From: Mycobacterium sp. PS03-16
GTDB taxonomy: Bacteria; Actinomycetota; Actinomycetes; Mycobacteriales; Mycobacteriaceae
NCBI RefSeq assembly: GCF_004570325.1
Contig: NZ_SPQO01000004.1
Location: 62,001-126,000, forward strand
DNA length: 64,000 nucleotides
Direction of reading: 5' to 3'
This document shows positions 55,838 through 64,000 of this stretch, in pieces (the stretch's first letter is position 1; the number at the start of each line of letters is the position of its first letter). The notes below the pieces were generated by a model. That model was not told the origin of the DNA. It saw only the letters and a list, made by a program, of their open reading frames with translations, and made no database searches. The position numbers and the translations under genes are program-made.

Positions 55838-56548
55838 GTGGACCCCTCGCTCACCCTCGGCTACGTCCCCGGCGGGACGCCCGCGAAGTGGGCCAGGAAC
55901 TGGGCGCAGCGCCACCCCGACGTCCCCCTCGAGTTGTGCCCCGTCGCCGCCGTGGACGCCGCCGCCGCGGTGCGGGCCGGCACCGTCGATGCGGCACTGC
56001 TGCGGCTGCCGTCCGACACGTCGGGGCTGGCCGTCATCCCGCTCTACGAGGAGACGACGGTGGCGGTGATGCCTGCCGATCACCTCCTCACCGCACTCGA
56101 CGAGATCACCGCAGCCGACCTCGCTGACGAACCGGTGCTGGTGCCGCTCGACGACGTCATCGCCTGGCCGCAGGCGCCGGGCGCCCCGGTCGATCACCGC
56201 CCCGAAACGACCGGCGCGGCAATTGAACTCGTCGCGGCCGGTATGGGAACCCTCATCGTTCCGCAATCGCTGGCACGGCTGCACCACCGCAAGGACCTCA
56301 CCTACCGGCCGATCACCGACGCACCCGCCTGCCCAGTGGCGCTCGCCGTCCCGGAAGGACCGCAGCCGGCGCTGATCGAGGAGTTCATCGGCATCGTGCG
56401 GGGCCGCAGACCCGGGTCGTCGCGGGGGCAGGCCGAGCCGGCGCCCAAGCGGACCGCACGGGAGAAGACCCTCGCCAAGCAGGCCGCCCGCGCTGCGGCG
56501 GGGAAGGTCGCCCGCAAGCCGGGGCGGTCCACGCGCGGCCGGCGCTGA
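55838..56548 (+). CDS. LysR-type effector-binding domain protein lacking HTH
   Basis: Protein of 236 residues that begins directly with the periplasmic-binding-like fold of LysR regulators (LTLGYVPGGTPAKWA; later VIPLYEETTVAVMPADH and AAIELVAAGMGTLIVPQS). The DNA-binding N-terminus is absent. A lysine/arginine-rich tail (about residues 190-236) ends it and could bind nucleic acid. The GTG start is 6 nt after a TAGCCT box. It may be a stand-alone small-molecule sensor or partner of DUF5997. Function unknown. Confidence 0.75.
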   Translation: MDPSLTLGYVPGGTPAKWARNWAQRHPDVPLELCPVAAVDAAAAVRAGTVDAALLRLPSDTSGLAVIPLYEETTVAVMPADHLLTALDEITAADLADEPVLVPLDDVIAWPQAPGAPVDHRPETTGAAIELVAAGMGTLIVPQSLARLHHRKDLTYRPITDAPACPVALAVPEGPQPALIEEFIGIVRGRRPGSSRGQAEPAPKRTAREKTLAKQAARAAAGKVARKPGRSTRGRR

Positions 56549-56559
56549 CTCAGCAACGC

Positions 56560-56616
56560 CGAGTGGCCACGTATCGCGCGTGAACCGCCGCGAAGCGCGC
56601 GATGACTGGCCACTCG
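56560..56616. terminator. Bidirectional hairpin 1 between convergent genes
   Basis: CGAGTGGCCA (56560-56569) pairs TGGCCACTCG (56607-56616); a small internal loop; ATCGCGCG (56573-56580) pairs CGCGCGAT (56596-56603); 15-nt loop. It stops the LysR-domain gene and protects it from the opposing one. Confidence 0.75.
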
Positions 56617-56634
56617 ACCGCCGGGGAAAGCAAA

Positions 56635-56668
56635 CGCCGGGTGTGAGCCCGAAGGTCCACACCCGGCG
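56635..56668 (-). terminator. Hairpin 2, facing the geranylgeranyl-reductase-like gene
   Basis: CGCCGGGTGTG (56635-56645) pairs CACACCCGGCG (56658-56668) perfectly, 12-nt loop, 30 bp after the flavoprotein stop on the minus strand. Confidence 0.75.
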
Positions 56669-56698
56669 GTGCGCCGATGATTCGGCGGGGCGGAAATC

Positions 56699-57877
56699 TC
56701 AGTATTTGTGCTGCGGGCCCTGTTCCTTCTTGTACAGCGCCTTGAGCATCCGGTCGCGGAAGAACGCGTTGTCGATCAACTTGATGCCGTTGTTCGCCAC
56801 CGCGGGGATACCGGCGAGCTTGTGGAAGTACCGGCCCCGCTTGTACTCCCGGCCCCAAGCCGCTTCCATCTTCTGCGCGTAGTTGGTGAAGTCGTCGGGT
56901 CCGCCGTTGGTGAGCGCGGCGATCGCGCACTCGCCCGCGGCCAGCCCCGATTCGAGCGCCTTGGAGATCCCGGCGCCCGACGCCGGCTTACCCGCACCCA
57001 GCGAGTCGCCGGTGAACAGCACACCCGGACGCCACGGCGGCCAGGCGGTGAAGCCCATCGGCAGTCGCCACGCCCGCACGCTCTTGTTCTTCTTGAGCTC
57101 TTCGATCGGCGGCAGCTCCCAGTCCCGCGGCAGGGTGCGCAGGAACTCGCCGAGGAACTGCGTGGCGTTGATCGACTGCCAGTTCTTGTAGCTGTTGACG
57201 TAGCCGAGGCCGATGTTGAACAGGCCGTTGCCCATCGGGAACACCCAGCCGTAGCCGGGCAGCTGATCGCCCTGGAAGGCCAGCTTGAGATAGATGTCGA
57301 GGCTGTCGGAGTCCGGCCGGTTGGCGTGCATCTCCGAACGGATCGCGATCGCCTGGTAGCCGTTGTACTGCGAATCGATCTTGAGCGCCCGCTTGATGGG
57401 GGAGTAGGCGCCGTCGGCGGCGATCACCGCGTCGCCGAAGACCTTCTCACCGTTCTTGAGCGTCACGCCGACCACGCGGCCGTTCTCCACGATCGGGCCG
57501 GTGACCTCGGCACCCTGGCGCACCTCGGCGCCGGCCGACTCGGCGTGCTTGAGCAGCACGGTGTCGAGGTGCTCGCGGCTCACGGTGTGCCCGTGATCGG
57601 GCATGCCCGGGCGCTTGGGGAACGACAGTTCCCATTCGCTGGGGCTGAACACCGTCACCCGGTTGACCCGGTGGTACGTGGCCACCTCGTCGGCCAGGCC
57701 CATCTTCTGCAGGTAGCTCACGGCTCGGGCGGTGAGGCCGTCGCCGCACGGCTTGGCTCGCGGGAACTCGGCCTTGTCCAGCACCACCACCTTCGCGCCG
57801 GTCTGTGCGGCCTGCCACGCCGCGGCCGAGCCCGAAGGGCCCCCGCCGGCGATGACCAGGTCGTATCGCTGAGTCAT
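56699..57877 (-). CDS. Geranylgeranyl-reductase-family flavoprotein
   Basis: FAD-dependent protein of 392 residues that saturates isoprenoid double bonds in known relatives. Dinucleotide site DLVIAGGGPSGSAAA (6-20), KPCGDGLTARAV, and the second FAD site FTGDSLGAGKPASGAGI. In mycobacteria such enzymes reduce menaquinone (MenJ), polyprenyl or similar lipids; this one is not clearly MenJ. ATG at 57877 gives the usual short N-terminus. It is divergent from a TetR gene. Substrate undefined. Confidence 0.83.
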   Translation of the reverse strand: MTQRYDLVIAGGGPSGSAAAWQAAQTGAKVVVLDKAEFPRAKPCGDGLTARAVSYLQKMGLADEVATYHRVNRVTVFSPSEWELSFPKRPGMPDHGHTVSREHLDTVLLKHAESAGAEVRQGAEVTGPIVENGRVVGVTLKNGEKVFGDAVIAADGAYSPIKRALKIDSQYNGYQAIAIRSEMHANRPDSDSLDIYLKLAFQGDQLPGYGWVFPMGNGLFNIGLGYVNSYKNWQSINATQFLGEFLRTLPRDWELPPIEELKKNKSVRAWRLPMGFTAWPPWRPGVLFTGDSLGAGKPASGAGISKALESGLAAGECAIAALTNGGPDDFTNYAQKMEAAWGREYKRGRYFHKLAGIPAVANNGIKLIDNAFFRDRMLKALYKKEQGPQHKY

Positions 57878-58029
57878 GAATCTCGTCTCGTCTGTCGGGC
57901 TGTCGTGGCGATAGTACCCAAGTCGTCGCCGACCGGCGCTGCGGGCAAAGCTCCTGCCAGTGCCGGTGAAAGGCGTGCTCACGGCGGTTCTGAGCAGGTC
58001 AGCACACCCCGAGCGAGTACAGTGGGCGG

Positions 58030-58770
58030 GTGCGACGAGGGCCGAGGTCCCGCACCGGTGACGAACCGGGCGGCAAAGTGGACGCGCGCAGCGAACGCTG
58101 GCGCGAGCACCGTAAGAAGGTGCGTGCCGAAATCGTCGACGCCGCGTTCCGGGCCATCGACCGGCAGGGCCCCGAGGTCAGCCTCCGGGAGATCGCCGAG
58201 GAGGCCGGCACCGCCAAGCCCAAGATCTACCGGCACTTCACCGACAAGTCCGACCTGTTCCAGGCCATCGGCCAGCGGCTGCGCGACATGCTGGGCACCG
58301 CGATCTTCCCGTCGATCGACCTGTCCGTCGACTCCGGCCGCGCGGTGATCCGCCGGGCCGTCGAACAGTACGTGCGGCTGGTTGACGAGCATCCCAACGT
58401 CATCCGGTTCCTGATCCAGGGCCGCTTCGCCGAACAGAGCGAGTCGGCGATGCGCGCGCTCAACGAGAGCCGCGAGATCACGCTCGGCATGGCGGAGTTG
58501 TTCGACAACGAACTCGGTGAGATCGAGCTCGACGCCGCCGCCCTCGAGCTCGCCGCCTACGCCGCGTTCGGGTCGATCGCGTCGGCCACCGACTGGTGGC
58601 TGGGCACCGAGCAGGACAGCCCGCGCCGGATGCCGTCCGAGGCTTTCGTCGCACACCTCACCACGATCATGATCGGTTCCATCAACGGCACCTGTGAGCT
58701 GCTCGGCATCAGGATCGACCCCGATCTGCCGCTGCACGAGGGCGTGCGCAAACAGGAGCACGTCGCCTGA
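58030..58770 (+). CDS. TetR-family regulator (Rv3050c type)
   Basis: Regulator of 246 residues. The HTH includes VSLREIAEEAGTAKPKIYRHFTDKSDLF, and the ligand domain ends GTCELLGIRIDPDLP. A basic N-terminal arm of about 30 residues (with GDEPGGKVDARSERWRE) is longer than usual. GTG at 58030 lies 6 nt after a TACAGT box, so it is probably leaderless. Like Rv3050c it lies between nrdE and nrdF2. A perfect dyad follows its stop and may be an operator for the next gene. Confidence 0.85.
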   Translation: MRRGPRSRTGDEPGGKVDARSERWREHRKKVRAEIVDAAFRAIDRQGPEVSLREIAEEAGTAKPKIYRHFTDKSDLFQAIGQRLRDMLGTAIFPSIDLSVDSGRAVIRRAVEQYVRLVDEHPNVIRFLIQGRFAEQSESAMRALNESREITLGMAELFDNELGEIELDAAALELAAYAAFGSIASATDWWLGTEQDSPRRMPSEAFVAHLTTIMIGSINGTCELLGIRIDPDLPLHEGVRKQEHVA

Positions 58771-58772
58771 AG

Positions 58773-58790
58773 ATGAGGCAGTCGCCTCAT
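58773..58790. promoter_or_regulatory. Dyad between tetR and the next gene
   Basis: ATGAGGC, 4-bp AGTC, GCCTCAT, exact over 18 bp. It starts 3 bp after the TetR stop and ends 35 bp before the start at 58825. The form and size fit a TetR operator; a weak terminator is the other option. Confidence 0.5.
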
Positions 58791-58824
58791 GCGCCAGACC
58801 CGCGATGGACCGCACGATCGGTGC

Positions 58825-59577
58825 ATGACCATCACCAGCACCACCTCATCACCCCGCGACATCGTCGCCGCCGTCACCGATCATCCCGTCCTTCCGGACG
58901 GTGACGACGAACGGTTCGTGGGCTTCGGCATCATGGGCCTGCCGTTCCGCAGCGGCCACTACCTGGCTTATCGGCAGTTCCCGGCCACCACGTTCGCGCC
59001 CGGCTATCTGTCCGTGTGGCACCGCGACCCCGCAGGTGGCTGGACCTTCTATGCGACCACGCCCGGCCCGCAGAGCTGTGCCCGCTACTTCAGTTCAGCG
59101 ACGGACAACGACGCCGTCCGCTGCGACATCGACGTGACCTGGACGGGTCCGTGGTCGTTGCGCATCGTCGTTCCCGGCCTGCTCGAGTGGACCGTCGACA
59201 TCGCGCCCACCGCAGCCACCCGGGCGATGAGCGCCATCGGCCGCCGGCTGCCCGAGCCGGCGTGGACGAATCGCACCGCGCTCAACGCGATCAGCCGCGT
59301 CGCGGGGACCGCACTGCGCACCGGGCCGATCCGGTTGAGCGGCAAGGCCGCCAACGGCCAGACCTACATGGTGGCGCCGCGCCGGGTCTGGGCGGTCGAG
59401 GCGTCGTCGGCGACGCTGCGCGGCAGCGACCTGGGCCCCACCGGACCGCTGCCCCGGCAGGCCCGGCTGGGCGACTTCCGGCTGCCCCAACGTGGCGTCT
59501 GCGTCGCGGGCACCGGCCATTTCGAGACCTTCGACGCCGACCGTCACACGGCCGTCACCCGTACGGCGTATCTCTGA
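58825..59577 (+). CDS. Conserved hypothetical protein, 250 aa
   Basis: Soluble protein of 250 residues with many aromatic beta-strand patterns (MGLPFRSGHYLAYRQFPA, YLSVWHRDPAGGWTFYATT), perhaps a lipocalin-like or beta-sandwich fold; no known catalytic motif was recognised. The start ATG at 58825 gives MTITSTTSSPRDI. It follows the TetR gene and a candidate operator, so it is likely a target of that regulator. The following HD-GYP gene has its own leaderless promoter. Confidence 0.65.
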   Translation: MTITSTTSSPRDIVAAVTDHPVLPDGDDERFVGFGIMGLPFRSGHYLAYRQFPATTFAPGYLSVWHRDPAGGWTFYATTPGPQSCARYFSSATDNDAVRCDIDVTWTGPWSLRIVVPGLLEWTVDIAPTAATRAMSAIGRRLPEPAWTNRTALNAISRVAGTALRTGPIRLSGKAANGQTYMVAPRRVWAVEASSATLRGSDLGPTGPLPRQARLGDFRLPQRGVCVAGTGHFETFDADRHTAVTRTAYL

Positions 59578-59610
59578 TCGCGAGACGCCGCGCCAGGGGA
59601 CAATCGACCG

Positions 59611-61164
59611 ATGACGCCGGGCGGGCGCAGTCCCAGCCGAGCCGAGGTACTGGCCGCGCTGTCGGTGGCGATCGACCTCGGCCTCGGCCAACCCGCCGAA
59701 CACATGCTGCGCTCGGCGCTGATCGGCACCCGGATCGCCGACCGCCTGGGCCTGAGCCGCGAGCAGCGTGACTGCGTCTACTACACGGGCCTGGTCATGT
59801 GGATCGGCTGCCACGCCGATTCGCACGAGTACGCGCGCTGGTTCGGCGACGACATCGCCGTCCGGCAGAACTCCTACCTGGTCGACTGGTCCGGCCTGCC
59901 GTATCTACGGTTCCTGCTCGGCAACGTCGGCCGCGGTGAACCGCTGCTGCACCGGCTGTCCGTGGCGGCGACCCTGTTCGCCAACGCACGCGGACACATC
60001 GCGCGCCTGGTGCACTCCCACTGCATCTCGGCCGCGACGCTCGCCGAGCGCATCGGGCTCGGTCCCGACGTGCGGGCCGCGCTGGCGTACACCTTCGAGC
60101 GGTTCGACGGTGGCGGGCTGCCGGCGGGCGCAGCCGGCGAGGAGCTGCCGATCGCCATCCGCGTCGCGCAGCTCGCCGACCTGGTCGAGGTGCACCACCG
60201 CACCTACGGGGTCGGCGGCGCGGTGGCGATGGCACGCAGCCGCCGCGGCGGCCAGTTCGATCCGCACGTGGCCGACGTGTTCGTCGCCGACGCCGAGGCC
60301 ATCCTCGCCGGGCCGGGCGCCGGCGACGTGTGGGAGGCGGCGCTCCGCGAGGCGCCCGACCCGCACCGGCGGCTCGCCACCGACGAACTCGACGCCCTGC
60401 TGGTGGCGCTCGGCGACTTCGTCGACCTCAAATGCCCCTTCACCTTCGGGCATTCGCGGGCGGTCGCCGATCTGGCCGCCCGCGCCGGTGCCGCCGCGGG
60501 GCTCGGCGCCGACACCGTCGCGCTGCTGCGGCGCGCCGGGCATCTGCACGATCTGGGCCGCATCGGGATCTCCAACCAGATCTGGTCGCGCCCCGGCCCG
60601 CTCGGCGCGGCCGAGTACGAGCGCATGCGCCTGCACCCCTATCTCACGGTGCGAATCCTCGACCGCGTCCCCGGTCTCCGGCCGACCGCCGAACTGGCCG
60701 GCAACCACCACGAGGCGCTGGACGGGTCGGGGTACCCGCGCGGGCTGAGCGCCGGATCGCTGACCGTGCCCGACCGGATCCTGGCCGCGGCGGTCGCCTA
60801 CCGGTCCGGCTGCGAGCCGAGGCCCTACCGCGAGCAGATGTCACCGGACGCCGCGGCGCGCCGGCTCACCGAACGCGTGCGTGCCGGCCGGGTCGACGCG
60901 GCCGCCGCCGAAGCCGTGCTGCAGACGGCGGGACATCCGTCCGCGAGGGCGGGGCTGCGGCCGGGCGGGCTGACGCCGCGCGAGGTGGAGGTGCTCGGCC
61001 TGCTGGCCCGCGGCGCGTCGAACCGCCAGATCGCGTCGGCCCTGGTGATCTCGGAGAAGACCGCACGCAACCACGTCGAGCGGATCTACGCCAAGATCGG
61101 CGCGTCGAACCGGATCGGGGCGAGCATGTATGCGGTGGAACACGGGCTGGGAAGCGGCCGTTGA
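59611..61164 (+). CDS. HD-GYP-like protein fused to LuxR HTH
   Basis: Protein of 517 residues. Residues 1-200 form a decayed HD-GYP copy (ERFDGGGLPAG at 163-173). Residues 270-410 form a second copy with HDLGRIGI (His313-Asp314), His342 and HHEALDGSGYP (366-376). The last 65 residues are a LuxR HTH (LTPREVEVLGLLARGASNRQIA). The usual final metal Asp (AADAY) is Val395 and the HD-GYP Lys is Arg316, so phosphodiesterase activity is doubtful. It could be a c-di-GMP-sensing regulator. Leaderless ATG, 6 nt after GACAAT. It lies just before nrdF2. Confidence 0.8.
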   Translation: MTPGGRSPSRAEVLAALSVAIDLGLGQPAEHMLRSALIGTRIADRLGLSREQRDCVYYTGLVMWIGCHADSHEYARWFGDDIAVRQNSYLVDWSGLPYLRFLLGNVGRGEPLLHRLSVAATLFANARGHIARLVHSHCISAATLAERIGLGPDVRAALAYTFERFDGGGLPAGAAGEELPIAIRVAQLADLVEVHHRTYGVGGAVAMARSRRGGQFDPHVADVFVADAEAILAGPGAGDVWEAALREAPDPHRRLATDELDALLVALGDFVDLKCPFTFGHSRAVADLAARAGAAAGLGADTVALLRRAGHLHDLGRIGISNQIWSRPGPLGAAEYERMRLHPYLTVRILDRVPGLRPTAELAGNHHEALDGSGYPRGLSAGSLTVPDRILAAAVAYRSGCEPRPYREQMSPDAAARRLTERVRAGRVDAAAAEAVLQTAGHPSARAGLRPGGLTPREVEVLGLLARGASNRQIASALVISEKTARNHVERIYAKIGASNRIGASMYAVEHGLGSGR

Positions 61165-61187
61165 CAAGGCTGGCGCGACACGCCGCC

Positions 61188-61235
61188 AACCCAATATGTT
61201 GGGTTGCCCGGAGGTGTCGGCCACTACGAGTAGTG
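61188..61235 (+). promoter_or_regulatory. Tandem NrdR boxes of nrdF2
   Basis: Box 1: AACCCAA-TATG-TTGGGTT (61188-61205), a perfect dyad. Box 2: CACTA-CGAG-TAGTG (61222-61235), same half sites as before nrdH. Centres are 32 bp apart, three helix turns, the spacing NrdR uses. TAGTGT in box 2 may be the -10. They indicate common control of nrdHIE and nrdF2. Confidence 0.82.
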
Positions 61236-61285
61236 TCGGCGGTAGCTGCCGAGCATCCGCAGCGACGTCCGATAAAGCCTGGTGA

Positions 61286-62766
<1,481 letters not shown>

Positions 62767-62808
62767 GGGCGCTCCACCGTAACGCGGCACCGGTGCACAC
62801 TGGGCGTC

Positions 62809-64000
62809 GTGCGGGCAAGCCCACGTGACGGAACACGGCCGGTGACCGCCGGGCCGCGTGGATGGTGGGGCCTCGCGGCGGCGCTGATCCTCGGTGCCGT
62901 GCCGGCGCTGGCGTCCCCCGCGATGTCGTGGTGGTGGCTCGCGTGGATCGGCCTGGTTCCGCTGATGCTGGTGGTGCGTGCCGCGCCGAGCGCCCGCGCG
63001 GCCGCGCTGCGGGGATGTGCCGGCATGGCCGGGTACGTCCTGGCCACCCAGTACTGGCTGCTGCCGAGTTCCGGTCCGCTGCTTCTCGTCCTGGCCGTCG
63101 GACTCGGCGCACTGTGGGCGCCGTGGGGCGTCGCGGTGCACCGGTGTCTGCGGGCACCGCTGACGACCCGCGGAGTCCTCGCGGCCACCGCGGTGGTGCC
63201 GAGCGCCTGGGTGCTGGCCGAAGCGGTGCGCTCCGTGCCGGGTCTGGGCGGGCCAGGGGCACTGCTCGGCGCGTCGCAGTGGAATCAGCCCGCCACCTTG
63301 GCCTCCGCATCACTGGGCGGCGTGTGGCTCACGAGTTTCCTGGTCGTGGCCGCCAACACCGCGATCGCCTGCGCGGTGCTGGATCGGCGCGTACCGGCGC
63401 GCGCCACGGCCGTGGCGGTGGCGGTGAGTTGCGCCGCGCTCGGTCCGGCCTGGTTCTGGTCGGGGCCTGCGCCGGCGGCGGGCGAGACGGTGCGGGTGGC
63501 GCTGGTGCAACCGGGCAACGTCGAGGAGTCGACGGCCCGTCAGGCGGCAGGCGAAGCGCTCACCGCGGGCCTGGTCGGGCGGCCGGTCGAGCTGGTGGTC
63601 TGGGGGGAGAGCAGTCTCGGGGTCGATCTGTCCGCGGATCCGGCGGCGATGAGGAGGTTGACGGACCTGTCCCGCCGGGTCGGCGCGGACCTGCTCGTCA
63701 ACGTCGACGCCCGGGACCGCAGCGGCCGAATCTCCAAATCGTCGGTCCTCATCGGACCGGACGGATTGCGCGGCGAGTACGTCAAGACGCGGCTGGTGCC
63801 GTTCGGGGAGTACGTGCCGCTGCGGCCGCTGCTCGGCTGGGCGACCCGCCATACCCAGGCGGCGGACGAGGACCGACGGCGCGGCACCGGGCAGGTGGTG
63901 CTGCACACCGAAGGCCAGGGGGGACTCGCCATCGGGCCGCTGATCAGTTTCGAGACGACGTTCTCCGACCTGCCGCGCCGGCTGGTGCGCGACGGCGCGC
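62809..64000 (+). CDS. Apolipoprotein N-acyltransferase-like protein, Cys-to-Ser, cut by window end
   Basis: Lnt-type protein; 397 residues visible, the end lies outside. About eight N-terminal hydrophobic stretches are followed by a nitrilase-fold domain. Glu267 (VVWGESSLG) and Lys326 (EYVKTRLVPFGEY) match the Lnt triad, but the nucleophile position is Ser380 (IGPLISFETTF; codon AGT at 63946) instead of Cys. In BCG a second Lnt homologue with such a replacement is reported as not being the main N-acylase. So this one may be inactive or use another chemistry. GTG start 42 bp from the divergent CREST gene. Confidence 0.8.
   Translation, partial: MRASPRDGTRPVTAGPRGWWGLAAALILGAVPALASPAMSWWWLAWIGLVPLMLVVRAAPSARAAALRGCAGMAGYVLATQYWLLPSSGPLLLVLAVGLGALWAPWGVAVHRCLRAPLTTRGVLAATAVVPSAWVLAEAVRSVPGLGGPGALLGASQWNQPATLASASLGGVWLTSFLVVAANTAIACAVLDRRVPARATAVAVAVSCAALGPAWFWSGPAPAAGETVRVALVQPGNVEESTARQAAGEALTAGLVGRPVELVVWGESSLGVDLSADPAAMRRLTDLSRRVGADLLVNVDARDRSGRISKSSVLIGPDGLRGEYVKTRLVPFGEYVPLRPLLGWATRHTQAADEDRRRGTGQVVLHTEGQGGLAIGPLISFETTFSDLPRRLVRDGA

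Overview
The window looks like chromosome of a fast-growing, environmental mycobacterium (Mycolicibacterium type). It is very GC-rich. It carries mycobacterial signature genes: a KmtR nickel/cobalt sensor, CYP136, DinB2, a class Ib ribonucleotide reductase with NrdF2, a GAF-GGDEF-EAL protein of the DcpA/Rv1354c type, many acyl-CoA dehydrogenases and an F420-type LLM oxidoreductase. Many genes also start at a GTG or ATG only 6-8 nt after a TANNNT box, as in leaderless mycobacterial transcripts. From about 34 to 62 kb the gene order resembles M. tuberculosis Rv3063 to Rv3048c (cstA, ligB, cyp136, TetR, SDR, dinB2, TetR, FMN reductase, nrdHIE, TetR, nrdF2), with other genes inserted. Gene identities come from reading motifs and from memory of the families; no database search was run.

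Region by region. 1-1.2 kb: kmtR and a CDF metal exporter. 1.2-7.3 kb: a GntR-controlled catabolic operon (HpcH-type aldolase, nitrilase-fold amidohydrolase, three-part TRAP transporter, RraA-fold protein) closed by a strong hairpin. 7.4-13.7 kb: small protein, AraC regulator, VOC protein, UvrA-like ATPase, DUF2510 protein, small mechanosensitive-channel-like protein with a Gly/Gln tail, P-loop kinase. 13.7-19.3 kb: a paired two-subunit acyl-CoA dehydrogenase, a PAS protein, two TetR regulators and a shortened FAD-domain protein. 19.2-24 kb: a c-di-GMP synthase/hydrolase next to a coupled pair made of an E1-nitroreductase fusion and an acyltransferase-like protein. 25-34 kb: a beta-oxidation-like cluster (MaoC hydratase, two FadE, SDR, two thiolases, GntR regulator, epimerase-fold protein, F420 oxidoreductase).

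34-41 kb, minus strand: ybdD-cstA (pyruvate uptake family), ligB, a YqeY-like protein and a membrane-anchored molybdenum oxidoreductase. 40-45.3 kb: SDR, HxlR-SCP2 regulator, methyltransferase, phosphotransferase, TauE permease, and an orphan LeuA regulatory domain behind what looks like a leaderless leader peptide and an attenuator. 45.3-51.9 kb: cyp136, TetR, SDR, AAA ATPase, dinB2, TetR, FMN reductase. 52-62.3 kb: nrdH-nrdI-nrdE and, 6 kb on, nrdF2, each behind a matching pair of NrdR-type boxes; between them lie DUF5997, a LysR effector domain without HTH, a geranylgeranyl-reductase-like flavoprotein, a TetR, an unknown protein and an HD-GYP/LuxR fusion. The right end holds a small CREST-type membrane hydrolase and an Lnt-like protein cut by the window edge.

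Most promising for new biology are the orphan LeuA regulatory domain with its attenuator (44.57-45.25 kb) and the E1-nitroreductase plus acyltransferase pair beside the c-di-GMP enzyme (19.2-24 kb). No rRNA, tRNA, insertion sequence, prophage or CRISPR array was seen.
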